A stretch of 64,000 nt of DNA. Origin: Branchiostoma floridae (taxonomy: Eukaryota > Chordata > Leptocardii > Amphioxiformes > Branchiostomatidae). Position numbers and translations under genes: made by a program. Below are positions 48,051 to 58,400 of the stretch, one piece after another (position 1 is the first letter of the stretch; each line of letters begins with the position of its first letter). A model generated the notes under the pieces. That model was not told the DNA's origin, ran no database searches, and saw only the letters and a program-made list of their open reading frames with translations. The stretch is from positions 14,942,213 to 15,006,212 of the forward strand of contig NC_049997.1 of NCBI RefSeq assembly GCF_000003815.2, read 5' to 3'.

Positions 48051-48242
48051 TTTGCCAGCATATTCCGTGCAATTATGCGGCGTGTGCAACATAGAACTCA
48101 TCTTTTCGTCAATCTACAGAATCTGCTAGGTAATACTCTTGACTTCAACAGTTTATCCGAATCAGCCCGCATCCATCTACTTTTAGGGGTTCACCTTTCC
48201 TGCCACATCATTATCATACAAACAGCAGTATCTTACAGTTAA
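48051..48242 (+). pseudogene. Possible 3'-terminal exon or LINE C-terminal remnant
   Basis: An open plus-strand frame of 63 codons without its own start, ending TAA. It includes FRAIMRRVQHRTHLFVNLQ and SESARIHLLLGVHL, a Leu-rich pattern that resembles the extreme C-terminus of some non-LTR polyproteins. It is followed by about 200 bases of 3' UTR-like sequence and AATAAA at 48444-48449 running into an A-run. An acceptor-like TTTGCCAG precedes 48059. Either a terminal exon of a gene starting near 47.1 kb or an old retroelement end; I favour the latter. Confidence 0.3.
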
Positions 48243-48639
48243 CCCAGATATATATTGTACATATTAAACGCTTTGCAACCAACTAGTAACCCAGACTATT
48301 GTAAATAGCTGTGGATTGTTTGTTTTGATATTGTTATTTTATTTGTTCTTGTCAGTTGTTATCTTTTTTTTTAGAGGTGATGTCAATATTAGCGTACTGC
48401 TAGAGTGTATCACCTCTCTGTCCTGTTTTGTACTTTGTTGGTGAATAAAAAAAAACAATGAGAAGTTACGCAGTTTGACCGTATACTGTGTATGTTACAG
48501 CGTACTGTGTACTGTGACACGTCATTGACTACGGGTATGTTGTATGTTGTCGGTATTGTGTCTTTACACAGGCAGTTATCGGCTTATTTGTAAATTGTAT
48601 GCCGATTTCAACACGAGTTTTCAGTGAATTTGTCGACGA

Positions 48640-48790
48640 TGTTTGACAAATTTTTGTGCACTTACCCGGCATTGGTGACTTTTCGTCGTGCAGATAAGCG
48701 AAGTCACTAACAATGGAGTGAATGGGAGCCGGTTTGGGATTTTGGGATTCCGTGCAATTGAGCGAAGTGTGCGTTTATCCGACGAATATA
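48640..48790 (-). mobile_element. Fragment of the pogo/Tigger-like element seen at 61891
   Basis: Read on the minus strand, TCGGATAAACGCACACTTCG and CAATTGCACGGAATCCCAAA match TCGGATAAACACACACTTCG and CAATTGCACGGAATCCCCAA of the element at 61891. The other end, towards 48640, has TAAGTGCAC-type sequence. Terminal repeats are incomplete. Confidence 0.6.
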
Positions 48791-49359
48791 TTGTTTTGAA
48801 TCCCTGAATTTGTGACAGTGATTATGCTATGCTACCATCTACAGAAGCTCGTGTTCGTTTTGTAGATCAGTGTTCTTATTCTCCTAGCAGGTTTTTAAGT
48901 ATCCGGCTCAGTGACATTAGGGGTCAGTGAAAAGTTTAACAGATGCTGTACACGAAAGTCCTACAATTTGTGCAAAAACAAACACTGAGATAATAAGCCG
49001 TATCCTTACATCTGTTTGGAGATTACAGCACTTCTACATGCATTTTCGCACGTCTCACGTAACAGTGAGACTGCAAAAAATTTGATCCAAATGCCCCGAA
49101 GAAACTCTGGTCCATTCCCAGATGTTCTGTGCTCTTAAAGTTCAACTTGCGAACATCCTTTCTTCCGAGAAGGGGTCTGCAGATTGGCTCTTGCCACTGG
49201 TCAAGTCTCACGTGATTCTACTAATCAAATTTGTAAAGAAAGATTCTTCGAATCTATTCATTGTATGTTGCAATTGGACTTCCAGGGAATCATGGTGAAT
49301 GAAGGGGAAGGCACCAGGTTATAAGAATGGAAATTACCCCAAAGAGAGAGTTCGAGACA

Positions 49360-49690
49360 GACGGACAAATAGATAGAAAGACAGGGGAAGAAGTGGAGAG
49401 AGAGAGCGCGAAAGGGAGGAAAAGAGAGAGAGGGTAGAGGCGATAGAGAGATGGAGAGAGAAGGGGAGAAGGAGGGAGAGAGGGAAGGGAGAGAGCGTGG
49501 GAATGGGAGGAAGATGTAGAGGAGGGAGATGTATAGAAGACGAGAGAACAGGAAATGGAAGAAGAAGGAAAGAGAAGGAAGGGGAGAAGGAGGGAGAAAG
49601 ATTGAGAAAAGGGGAGAGGATAGTGAGGGAAAAGGTAGAATGGGAGAGAGACGGCAGAAGGGGAGGGAGAGTTTGAAATGTTTAAATGAT
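49360..49690 (+). repeat. Polypurine (GA-rich) tract
   Basis: More than 300 bases almost wholly A and G, with GAGAGAG, GGGAGAAGGAGGG and GGAAGAAGAAGG words and a few interruptions. Such tracts can form triplex DNA. Frames through it have no meaning. Confidence 0.9.
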
Positions 49691-50334
49691 CAACTAAAAT
49701 GAGAAAGAATGGTAAAAATGGAAAAAGTTGGACAGACAGAAAAAGAAAACAGATAGGAAGAAACCCATTTTATTTCTTCGTTACATCATCCTGCGAACCT
49801 CAGAATGATGTCATAGGTCGTCTGCGGTCTAACCTATCTGGACAACATCATCAAGAAAATTTATCTCTTCCGGCAGGGAGGCACATTGTCGTCTTGTTTA
49901 TGTTAGTGGGTCAGATGCCGGTAAGTAAATAAACTCCGATGACGCCATCTTTACCCGTCGTGACGTCACGAACGCCGATCTTCACGATGATGTATCCCAC
50001 TCCTTTCTTAAGGCGAAAATGGTTTCCTTATCTTAATGGAGATCAGATGTACCAAGAAATTGCTGTTATGTCACAAGTTAAGAACATGTCACACAAGGCC
50101 GTCCTCGCGACCTTCTCTAGACCATGGTTGGGAGTCAGTCGTGGGCAAGGTCATTTGTGGTTGAGAGTTAGTTGGAAAGGTAGCTTTAGTTTTTAAAAGC
50201 CTCCTGCGCCAGCTAACTATGGAGTTTGAAATTCGAAGACAGGAATGTTATATTCGGCTTGGATGGTATCAAATGAGCAAACAGGAGCTAAAATATGGAT
50301 TCCACTCTACTCCCAGCGTTAACGCAACCAGCGC

Positions 50335-50421
50335 CGACCTTGTTGAGTAGTACCGAGAAAAAGCGGTCGTAATGGTCAGGTGGTCGCTGAGAAGAGGTGG
50401 TCGCTTGGGCAGGTTTGACTG
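50335..50421 (-). mobile_element. Solo end of the CAGTCAAACC transposon family
   Basis: AGCGGTCGTAATGGTCAGGT, GGTCGCTGAGAAGAGGTGG and GGGCAGGTTTGACTG match the right end of the 51397-52173 element almost word for word. The matching left end is not found nearby. Confidence 0.75.
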
Positions 50422-51131
50422 TAGTTGGGAGTGAAGTAGTGGGAAGATCCTGAATGTGTAACAGGGGTTTTGACCAAGTGCGAGATATGAAAACTGACAC
50501 TGTCTCTCAGTTTTGTATGGACTGAAGGATAACTAGTTTTATAATTTACTTTTTCGTCAACAACATTCCAATAAAAGATATGACCCACTACCTGCCCAAT
50601 TCTTCCAGTTATTTGTAAATATCACTGTAGTTCTGATGATTCTTTCCTGTACTGTAACTGTAATGCTTTCAAATCTACTGAGTCGCTGATGCTATTTTAA
50701 AGTCGATAACGTTGGTGACCCTTTCTTATGAAGTCGACGGAATGCTCTATTTTAAAGCAAACATACAAGAAGAAATAGGCTGTGGTTCGGTAATGATTCG
50801 GTAGGAAGCGTTAATATCATGTCGGTCATCAGAGAGTACTAGTATTTCTATTAGTATAAAAAAAGTCGCACCTAGCACTGAAAATAAACGTTAGCTTCTC
50901 CAGAATGCATACGAACACAATTATATCTCACTGTCACATCATGATACATGTTTAGTACTTTTAAAAACCCATGCAGTTAAAAGAAGTATGAGCACAGTTT
51001 TCACTTAACATAACAAGAAGCAGATACAACACAATTACAACACAGTTACATTCCCTTCAAAACCAAAATTAGACAAAGGAACGGCTTTAGGAATAAAGTG
51101 GCTAAGGACAAAGTCTTTACAACCCAAGTAG

Positions 51132-51365
51132 CTAGCTAGAGGCATTGTTTTCCTTCCGTACATGTTGTAGGTTGTACAGTTGCAAGTACTTTGCGATACC
51201 TAAATTTCTGTCACACCATTTCCCCATCAGAACGATATAATCGGGGGTTTGTATGCCTTTTCCTTTAAGGCGTAGGCAAAGCATTTTAATTTCCCTTAGA
51301 AATCCAAAGAATCCGTAGCAAGATGGCAAAGATTTTTCTATCAAACCTTTGAAGTTAGTCGTCAT
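51132..51365 (-). CDS. Weak coding candidate, unrecognised
   Basis: A 77-codon minus-strand frame beginning MTTNFKGLIEKSLPS and including FGFLREIKMLCLRLKGKG and PDYIVLMGKWCDRNLG. The amino-acid pattern is protein-like (alternating hydrophobic and basic). It lies just left of a transposon and downstream of the MS4A-like gene on the same strand. No splice acceptor or domain is recognised. It may be a transposon or gene fragment. Confidence 0.2.
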   Translation of the reverse strand: MTTNFKGLIEKSLPSCYGFFGFLREIKMLCLRLKGKGIQTPDYIVLMGKWCDRNLGIAKYLQLYNLQHVRKENNASS

Positions 51366-51396
51366 GAAGTCATCTTGAGGCTAGCTGATATACATA

Positions 51397-52173
51397 CAGT
51401 CAAACCTGCCCAAGTCGACCACCCGGGGGACCGGACAAAAGCGGTCGATTTGGACAGGTGGTCGCTGAGAAGAGTATCGACTCAAAACATGCCTGATGCA
51501 AAGTATAAATGGTTTCCGTTGTGTTTAATGGCAAAAGCAAGCACACTGCACGCACGCAAAGAAGCGAGGTCTTTAATGTCAAATACAACACGCACACTGT
51601 AAATTGTAAATTTAACCCCAAGCTTTTATCGAGTTTTTATACGATACAGTGTTTTAAAGCTCAAGTATTTGTACACTACCGTTTTAGACAGTAAGGGAAC
51701 TTTGATGCTGTCAGTTAACTACCAAAAAAGCCTTTATGCGTCGCTATGTTCTTGACCTGAAATAACTACGGTGCACCTTTCGAATTCGATGCCCAGTACG
51801 TCCCGATAGCGTACTTACCCACGGGTGAATGTATACAGTACAGTTGGACAAAAGCACTCACACGTACAGATCTTCCTTAAAAAGGTATGAGCTACACAGA
51901 TTTTTCTTAAAAAAGTATGAGGCTATATACGTTTCAGCATTCGTTCACTTTATTATGATATAGATTTTTAAAAAAATTCTATAACAACTAATTATAAATT
52001 CGGATTTTCTTACAACGATTTCGGCACAAAATCGCGGTAGTTATCATCAAAAATCGATGAAAACCTCAATTTTGAAAATGATACGGTCGTTATGGGTCCC
52101 AATTTGGGCTGGTCGCGGTCGCGTTGGCCAGGTGGTCGTTGAGAAGAGGTGGTCGCTCGGGCAGGTTTGACTG
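51397..52173. mobile_element. Tc1/mariner-type non-autonomous transposon (777 bp)
   Basis: The termini CAGTCAAACCTGCCC and GGGCAGGTTTGACTG are perfect inverted repeats, extended by CGACCACC/GGTGGTCG words, with TA on both sides (51395-51396, 52174-52175). The subterminal GGTCGCTGAGAAGAG motif occurs near both ends. There is no transposase ORF. It lies about 140 bp past the stop codon of the MS4A-like gene and may fall in its 3' UTR. Confidence 0.88.
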
Positions 52174-52309
52174 TACTTCCATTGTCCACATCGTATATTA
52201 AAATGCTCTACCGAAAATACTTACAACTGCTCGTACAGTTATCGCATGGTTTATCATTATCTCCAAGATAGGACAAGGTGCACCCTACATCTGCTTGGAG
52301 GTGAATGAT

Positions 52310-52476
52310 CTAAGCCTGGTTGTACCCCGGTGGAGGGCTGACGTAACCAGGTTGCGCATGCGCGTCTGGGGAGGCGCCCTGCTGCTGTGGAGGCTCGCTC
52401 TTCTGTTGCTGATGTTGTTGTTGTTGCGCATGCGCCAGAGTCATAGCCTGGTCCCCAGGACCTGCAGCAGCCATTC
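52310..52476 (-). CDS. MS4A-like gene, exon 6 (tail, stop)
   Basis: The acceptor is TTTTCTATAG. It completes a split Gly codon, then encodes 54 residues: MAAAGPGDQAMTLAHAQQQQ, a Q/P-rich part and the end QPGYVSPPPGYNQA. AHAQ occurs twice and is spelled GCGCATGCGCAA each time, so each copy contains the NRF1-type palindrome GCGCATGCGC (52354-52363 and 52426-52435). Confidence 0.93.
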
Positions 52477-55400
52477 CTATAGAAAACACAGTGCCTCTAG
52501 ATACTTAGCCTGGAAATATCGAGATACTTAGTACATGTATAGAACTAGGGGGGGACACTATTTTGCAAAAATGCAGTTTTTGATGAAATACGCACCTAGA
52601 AATATGGAGACGGTCCATCTGAATATGAAAATGTAAAAATTTTGTAAATCTTTAATTGCTAACCCCCCTGTACATACCCCCTGAAGTTTTTAAGTTGACA
52701 ATGTACTGAGCTAGTATAACGCGCTTAATGCCTTAGAAATTGTACTTTGGCATCCTTGGCACAATATTTGACTTCAAGAGAGATCATTGTGGATATCTGA
52801 ACCTCCAAATGTATTTCCTAGGTAAATATGGACTATTCCAAAGTTACCCCCATGGCAAAAATGGACTGGTCGGCTAGCTCAAAATTGGATGAAACGGGCT
52901 ACACTATCATAGAATGGGCAAACATTTGGTCACATATCATTCTCTTCTTTGTGATTGCTGTACAAATTTTGAAATCATGTACGGTAACTAAGGGTAGGTA
53001 CCGGGACGGTGTGCCGGTGTAAAACAGGTTTTTCGTATTGGACCGGTCCGGAAAAACCTGACCTGAAAAAATTCGGTGGACAGGATGTTGGAGCTATTGG
53101 AAAATGAACAGATTATATGATCAGGCATTCACACGTTTTCAGACTTACCTTTACGTCGAATAAAATAACAAGAGTGAAGTATAGTTTAGTATAGTCTGTA
53201 GTCATTTCTACCAATTTTTACAGTCAATCGCAAAGAGGCAGTTAGCCTTAAAAGATTTTAAAAGGCCATTGGTAGTCAAATACCCCGCAAAGCAGATTTC
53301 TTTCTAGCGAAATGGACCATTTATGTATCACAAGTTTTCACATACTGAATCAGGTTCAGGTCCGGCCCTGGACCTGATCCTCTGGACCTGAACCGGATCT
53401 GGATTTTCTGTACCGTCACCCACCCCTATTAGGCACCCCTGTAGTTACATGTAACTTATGTTTTATCCTATCAAGAAATAAATACTTATGCATGTAGGTG
53501 GGTGGAAAGTGGTGTTCCAACTGAAAAAATTCAGGTTGCGCACTGCGTTACTTGGATTTAGAATTACGTTGCGCCAACCAAAATGCATTTTCAAATGTGA
53601 AGGTGGATATTTAGAGCATTCAGTTGCTGCAGGTAAAAGATACAGCCTTCGGATTTATCTCTAAGGAGAGGTTTTAACAGACAAGGAAAGACGAAGAAGT
53701 CTGAAGTGTCTTTGTCTAAGTGGCAACCACAATTACCAATCTGAAGTACAAGGGTACTGAAAAAGAAAAGAGAACCTCTATCGTTTAGACAGTACAGTGG
53801 AGAAGGCAGAAAAGGACATTATCTCCTACACTGCACACTCTATACCAGCCAAAGAAGTTGTTTGTTATCGGCTGTCTCCAATATAACGTTAATAGTAGAC
53901 CTAAAGCACCTCAACGACACTACTTTATGTTCTTTACTGTTATCAGGATCAACATCTCTTTCACATCTACAAACCTGTAATATTTTTGATTTTGTCAATA
54001 CTTACATCCATTGCACAGGCAGGTTCTCCTAATTGATGCAGCACCAACTTTGTCTTGTCTAAATTTACTTTTCTGTTATCCATTCTGTACATATGTACGT
54101 ATGGGGTTTACTATTCTTGTTTTATGCGTATGTTTCTTGAGTAGAAGGCTTAATATAAGCAATTTGTGCTTTCTGCCTCATACTCTCAAAATATAAGTGA
54201 ATATTAGATAAATAAAGGACGCAGGATACCAGAGAGTCTAATAGCTTGGTAGAGAAATGAAGAGGAGCTTAAGAAGCAAGGACTCAATGAGAAAGAGATT
54301 GCAAACATTGCTGTTGATTGGAAAAGAGACAAAGACTTACAAATCCTGAAACCAAAGATGGATTTTTAACATCAGCAGCAAAAGTTGATATGTAAGTGTA
54401 AAGCTGGCCCAACTCAAGAACACAGCACTGTCACTATCGATAACCACAAAAAATCCATCTGCAACACCCATCTGCGATCAACCTAAAATTGTACTTGAAT
54501 AATGCAAAAAATATGTTACATTCCATTGACACCATCTACAATGAGTGTAAATTTGACTACGGTTCTTTTGATTCTGTTGTAAATACAGGTACCAATAAAA
54601 CATTGTTGAAATTCAGTATCGCAGGCATCTTGCTTGCAATGAGAGATATAGTATGTATATGTATAGGGGGAGAGCTTGGGAATAAGTCAACTGCTGCTTT
54701 TCTGTCCATACTTCACAACACATATAAAAACACTGGTTTTAAGCTTGGCAAAAAAAAAACTGTGTTTTTGTTACCTTGAAACAATGGTTCTTTTTGAAGT
54801 TGCCCAATTCCTTGGCATCCAGTTTCTAAAACTTTTACCACTATTGTTGTGAAGCTTAATACACTTGTAGTTGATCTGGGTACTCTTTATTATTCTCAGC
54901 ACTTGTCGAATTACTGCCCTGCCGTGACTTCCCTGTTTGGTACCAAATAATGGAAATTCGCCCCAAGACTTGCTGCCCTGTTGCCATGGAAACCAAGATT
55001 ATTAAGCCAAAACCTGATAGAAAAGTATCTTGGAGTGTAATGTATCATTTAATCACACAAAATGTGCAAAAAGAACTGAAGTAATGTAGTGAGTGCTTGC
55101 AGATCCTAGCAACGTCACACAAGTACATGGCGAGGTGGCTATCCAAACTTCAGGGGGTATGTACAGGGGGGTTAGAGTTTTACAATTGCCTAAATTTTGT
55201 GATTTCTGTGTTTATATAGATCATCTCCATATTTTAAAATGCGTATTTCAAAAAGTTTGTATTAATGTCCCCCCCTAATAGAACCTCGCTAGTTTATGCG
55301 GATATCTATGCATGTATTAGCTGTACACAAATCATAATGATTTCCTCGCGTCGTCTATTGTCTGTTCTAGCAATGCATTCTATTCTATTCCATTTTATTC

Positions 55401-58400
55401 CATTGAATCCATTTTTTATTCTATTCTATTCTATTCTATTCTATTCTGTTCTGTTCTATTCTATTCTGTTCTATTCTATTCCATTCCACTCCATTCTATC
55501 CCATTCCATTCCATTCTATTCTATTCTGTTTTGCTAATACTAGTCTATTGTAGTCTAGTCTACTCTATTCTTTTTTTATTTCATTTGATTTTAGCATCCT
55601 CTACATGTTATCTATTCTGTTCCCTAATTCCATTTTACTTCATTGCTTCATCTTCAATAGGTCATTAAAGCTAAGGCCACAACCCGCCGTACGTGCAAAT
55701 ACGTGCTGTCTACGTGCAAAAACGTGGGCAATCTTTTGGGATCCGTAAGTGGTAAGTACCGCCTCCGTGCGAAATCCTTCGGAATCTAGCGGATTTCGGT
55801 GCACGCAGAATTTTCTTTGCGTTTGGGCATTCAGGGATTCACCCCCTGTACGAGCCAGAACGGGCAACGCGCGTGCCTTGTACAGCCAATGCGAGTGAGT
55901 AAGGAAACCAACCGTACGTAAGCAGCACGTGTAAGTACGGCCTGCATACGGTAACGTGGCAATCGCACTGAGATTGCACGCACAACGTACTTACCACTTG
56001 CGCAACGAACGATGCACATAACCGCACAGGGCCAGGCGTGGTGTGCAGACCACATACTTACACATTGCGCAACCGTGCGAGTGGCGTGTGTTGAGACGTA
56101 ATCCCTCCCTGCTCTTGCCATTCCTTCCCCACGTTTTCAGAAAAACGTGGCGGACGCCCCCCCCCCCCAAAAAAAAATAACGTACGGACAAAAAAACACG
56201 TACGGCGGGTTGTGCCCTTAGCTTTAGCCACCACTGCGCATGCCGAACTAGAGTGTGGCTTATTGCTTATAAAGGGCTAGCACTGTCATCAACACCAAAA
56301 ACAGCACGTCTGTTATGTTGCTATGTTGAATCTAATATGCATCACATACCTTGCTGCACTTCTCCGTGTTGAGGAGGTATGGTGCTACTGATGACGTAGG
56401 ACGGAGCATGCGCAGAGTGCGCTGGAGCGTAGTTGATGTTTGCAAAGTTCTGCAGCGGCACCAGCCGTCCTCCCTGTCCAACCTCGTGCATGGTCTGATG
56501 AAATACAAGTTACAGGATTATCAGTGTTGTTAATAGTACATAAGAAAGAAGAAGATAAATGTGTTGCCAAAGCAGGGCAGAGAAGGAGAACATGAAACGT
56601 ATACACATAGGCTTCCTCTACATTTTATTACAAATGACAAAGTAAGAATCTTGGACACAGAACCAAATGTTTAAAGAAGAATGAAAGAACATCAGGGCCT
56701 TACTTACGACGGGGGCGCCATAAACTTTCTGCAACTTATGATCTACAGATCACCGAGTCACGTGACGGTACAGAGGTCGTGGATTGCTCGGTCATTGACA
56801 AAGAATTTGGACAGTTGAAAATGGCTCGATTACAGTGTGCTTCAATTCAATTTTGCTTCAGAGGAAGATAACTGCTTACCTGGTAGGCGTTTCCATTGTT
56901 ACCATTCCTACAACAGCTGCCCCCCTCCCCACAGCACCCCTTGCACAGCGTGTACGAGCAGACGGCTATGGTGGCGATGGACAGACCCAGCTCAACCAGC
57001 GCAAACAGCAGGTTTGCCGCGTCAATGGTGAAACGGGCGATCTGTCACAAAAGTGAGGAATCATTCTTTTTGGTGACTTTTAATTTTTCTCCGTATATGT
57101 ATGATAATTTCTCGGCCATGAAGTTTGATTTTATTGATTATGTATCATGAAATAGTAATAACATGTAAAAATGGAATTCTGCAAAAGGATTGAACTTCCA
57201 CACACATACGTAATTAGGATAAAGAAAACAATGTGATTACACCAAAACAACCATGACATCATCATCACTTTGAGTATCAATCACAATTACTCTTATTTGC
57301 AGAAATAATGAAGCAAGATGAAGAAAGAAATTTATAAAAACTCTAGATGTTTCACGGAGGTTTCTGAACTTTTGTTTTCATTATGGAAAAGTTGCGCATT
57401 CCTGTTTAGTTGACTCAGTAATGGAATGACCTAACGTTATCACCCCTTAGGCGTTGCCAAAAATGAGCTACGTAAGAAATGTAACATCATTATTAGACAC
57501 ACTATACATGTGCTGCTACAGTATTGCGATACTAGGCATAGATGCACTCACGTCAATGTTGGTACAGATATTCTTCTGGGTGTCCCAGTCATAGTAACAG
57601 CCTACAGACCCGGGCCACGTGCTCCAGTGTTCACCTTCAATGGCAACAGAGGCCGTCGCGATCCCACAGAACGTCATCAACACGCTCAAACATGACATCA
57701 CAAGAAGGCCGATGAGCTATAAAGGAGTATTATCAATGTTTATTAATTAGGGTTCGTTGCAATCTTCGCAACACATATTGCTGAGGAAGGAGGCTCGAAA
57801 AGCAAGCCTTGGCATCTGTATTGTATTGTATTGCGCTTGTATGACGGTGCCGACACGCATGCCTGCAGGAACCGTTAATTTAAAATGACCGCTCTAGAGC
57901 TGGTGCCACTGTCAATCAAATTTGAATGTCGTATGAATGCCCACTGGGGGACTGCAAAAATCGGTTGCTGGTTGGGTAAGACAGTTGGCTACTTAGCAAA
58001 GGATCTTAACCATGTAAAATTGTTGGGCTTGTGACTATAGGTGGTTGGCGACGCTATAGTCGGTATCACCCGACAGGTTTCACTGTCAGGAGTTGAATAG
58101 CACACTGAATCGGCACTGCTGGAATCGGCTGCATACAACTGGCAAGGCTGCTGAAATGTGGCTGCTAGCCTCAGTTTGGACTACTGGGAGACTACAATGG
58201 GAATGTTATTTCACTAGATAGCAGTTGGGGTTGACAATTTATTCATGAGTCAAAAAGCAACGCTGTACTAACTCACCACACATTTGGTGTTCCTGTGGCT
58301 TGATACAACTCCCAAAATGCCCGTCACCAGGTACTATATATATAGAGAGAGAAAGAGGTCGACAACGTTACTTATTGGCTGCAGTTAGAAACGGCTCCGT

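Larger units (their letters stand above)
52546..55277. mobile_element. 2.7-kb DNA transposon with long inverted repeats, inside intron 5
   Basis: The left repeat 52546-52686 and right repeat 55148-55277 are inverted copies: both contain TAGGGGGGGACA-type ends, GAAATACGCA, ATATGGAGA and ACCCCCCTGTACATACCCCC. ATAGAAC is directly repeated outside (52539-52545 and 55278-55284), a 7-bp target duplication. Flanking bases on both sides align to the uninterrupted intron of the paralog near 63110-63150. The interior holds an ACCGGTCC MITE (52990), a fragment of the 12112 element (53461) and decayed open frames (54220-54960) that I cannot assign to a transposase. The superfamily is undetermined. Confidence 0.88.

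Noticed and set aside
52295-52531. Leu-rich plus-strand frame (and the similar one at 62908-63111)
   Set aside because: They are antisense of exon 6, where CAG/CAA Gln codons read as CTG/TTG Leu on the other strand.
55265-55537. Ser/Phe/Tyr-rich 90-codon frame
   Set aside because: It translates the (ATTCT)n array.
55831-56191. Minus-strand frames of 62-96 codons in intron 5
   Set aside because: They lie wholly or almost wholly inside the 557-bp inverted-repeat element and consist of repeated ACGTGC/ACGTAC words.
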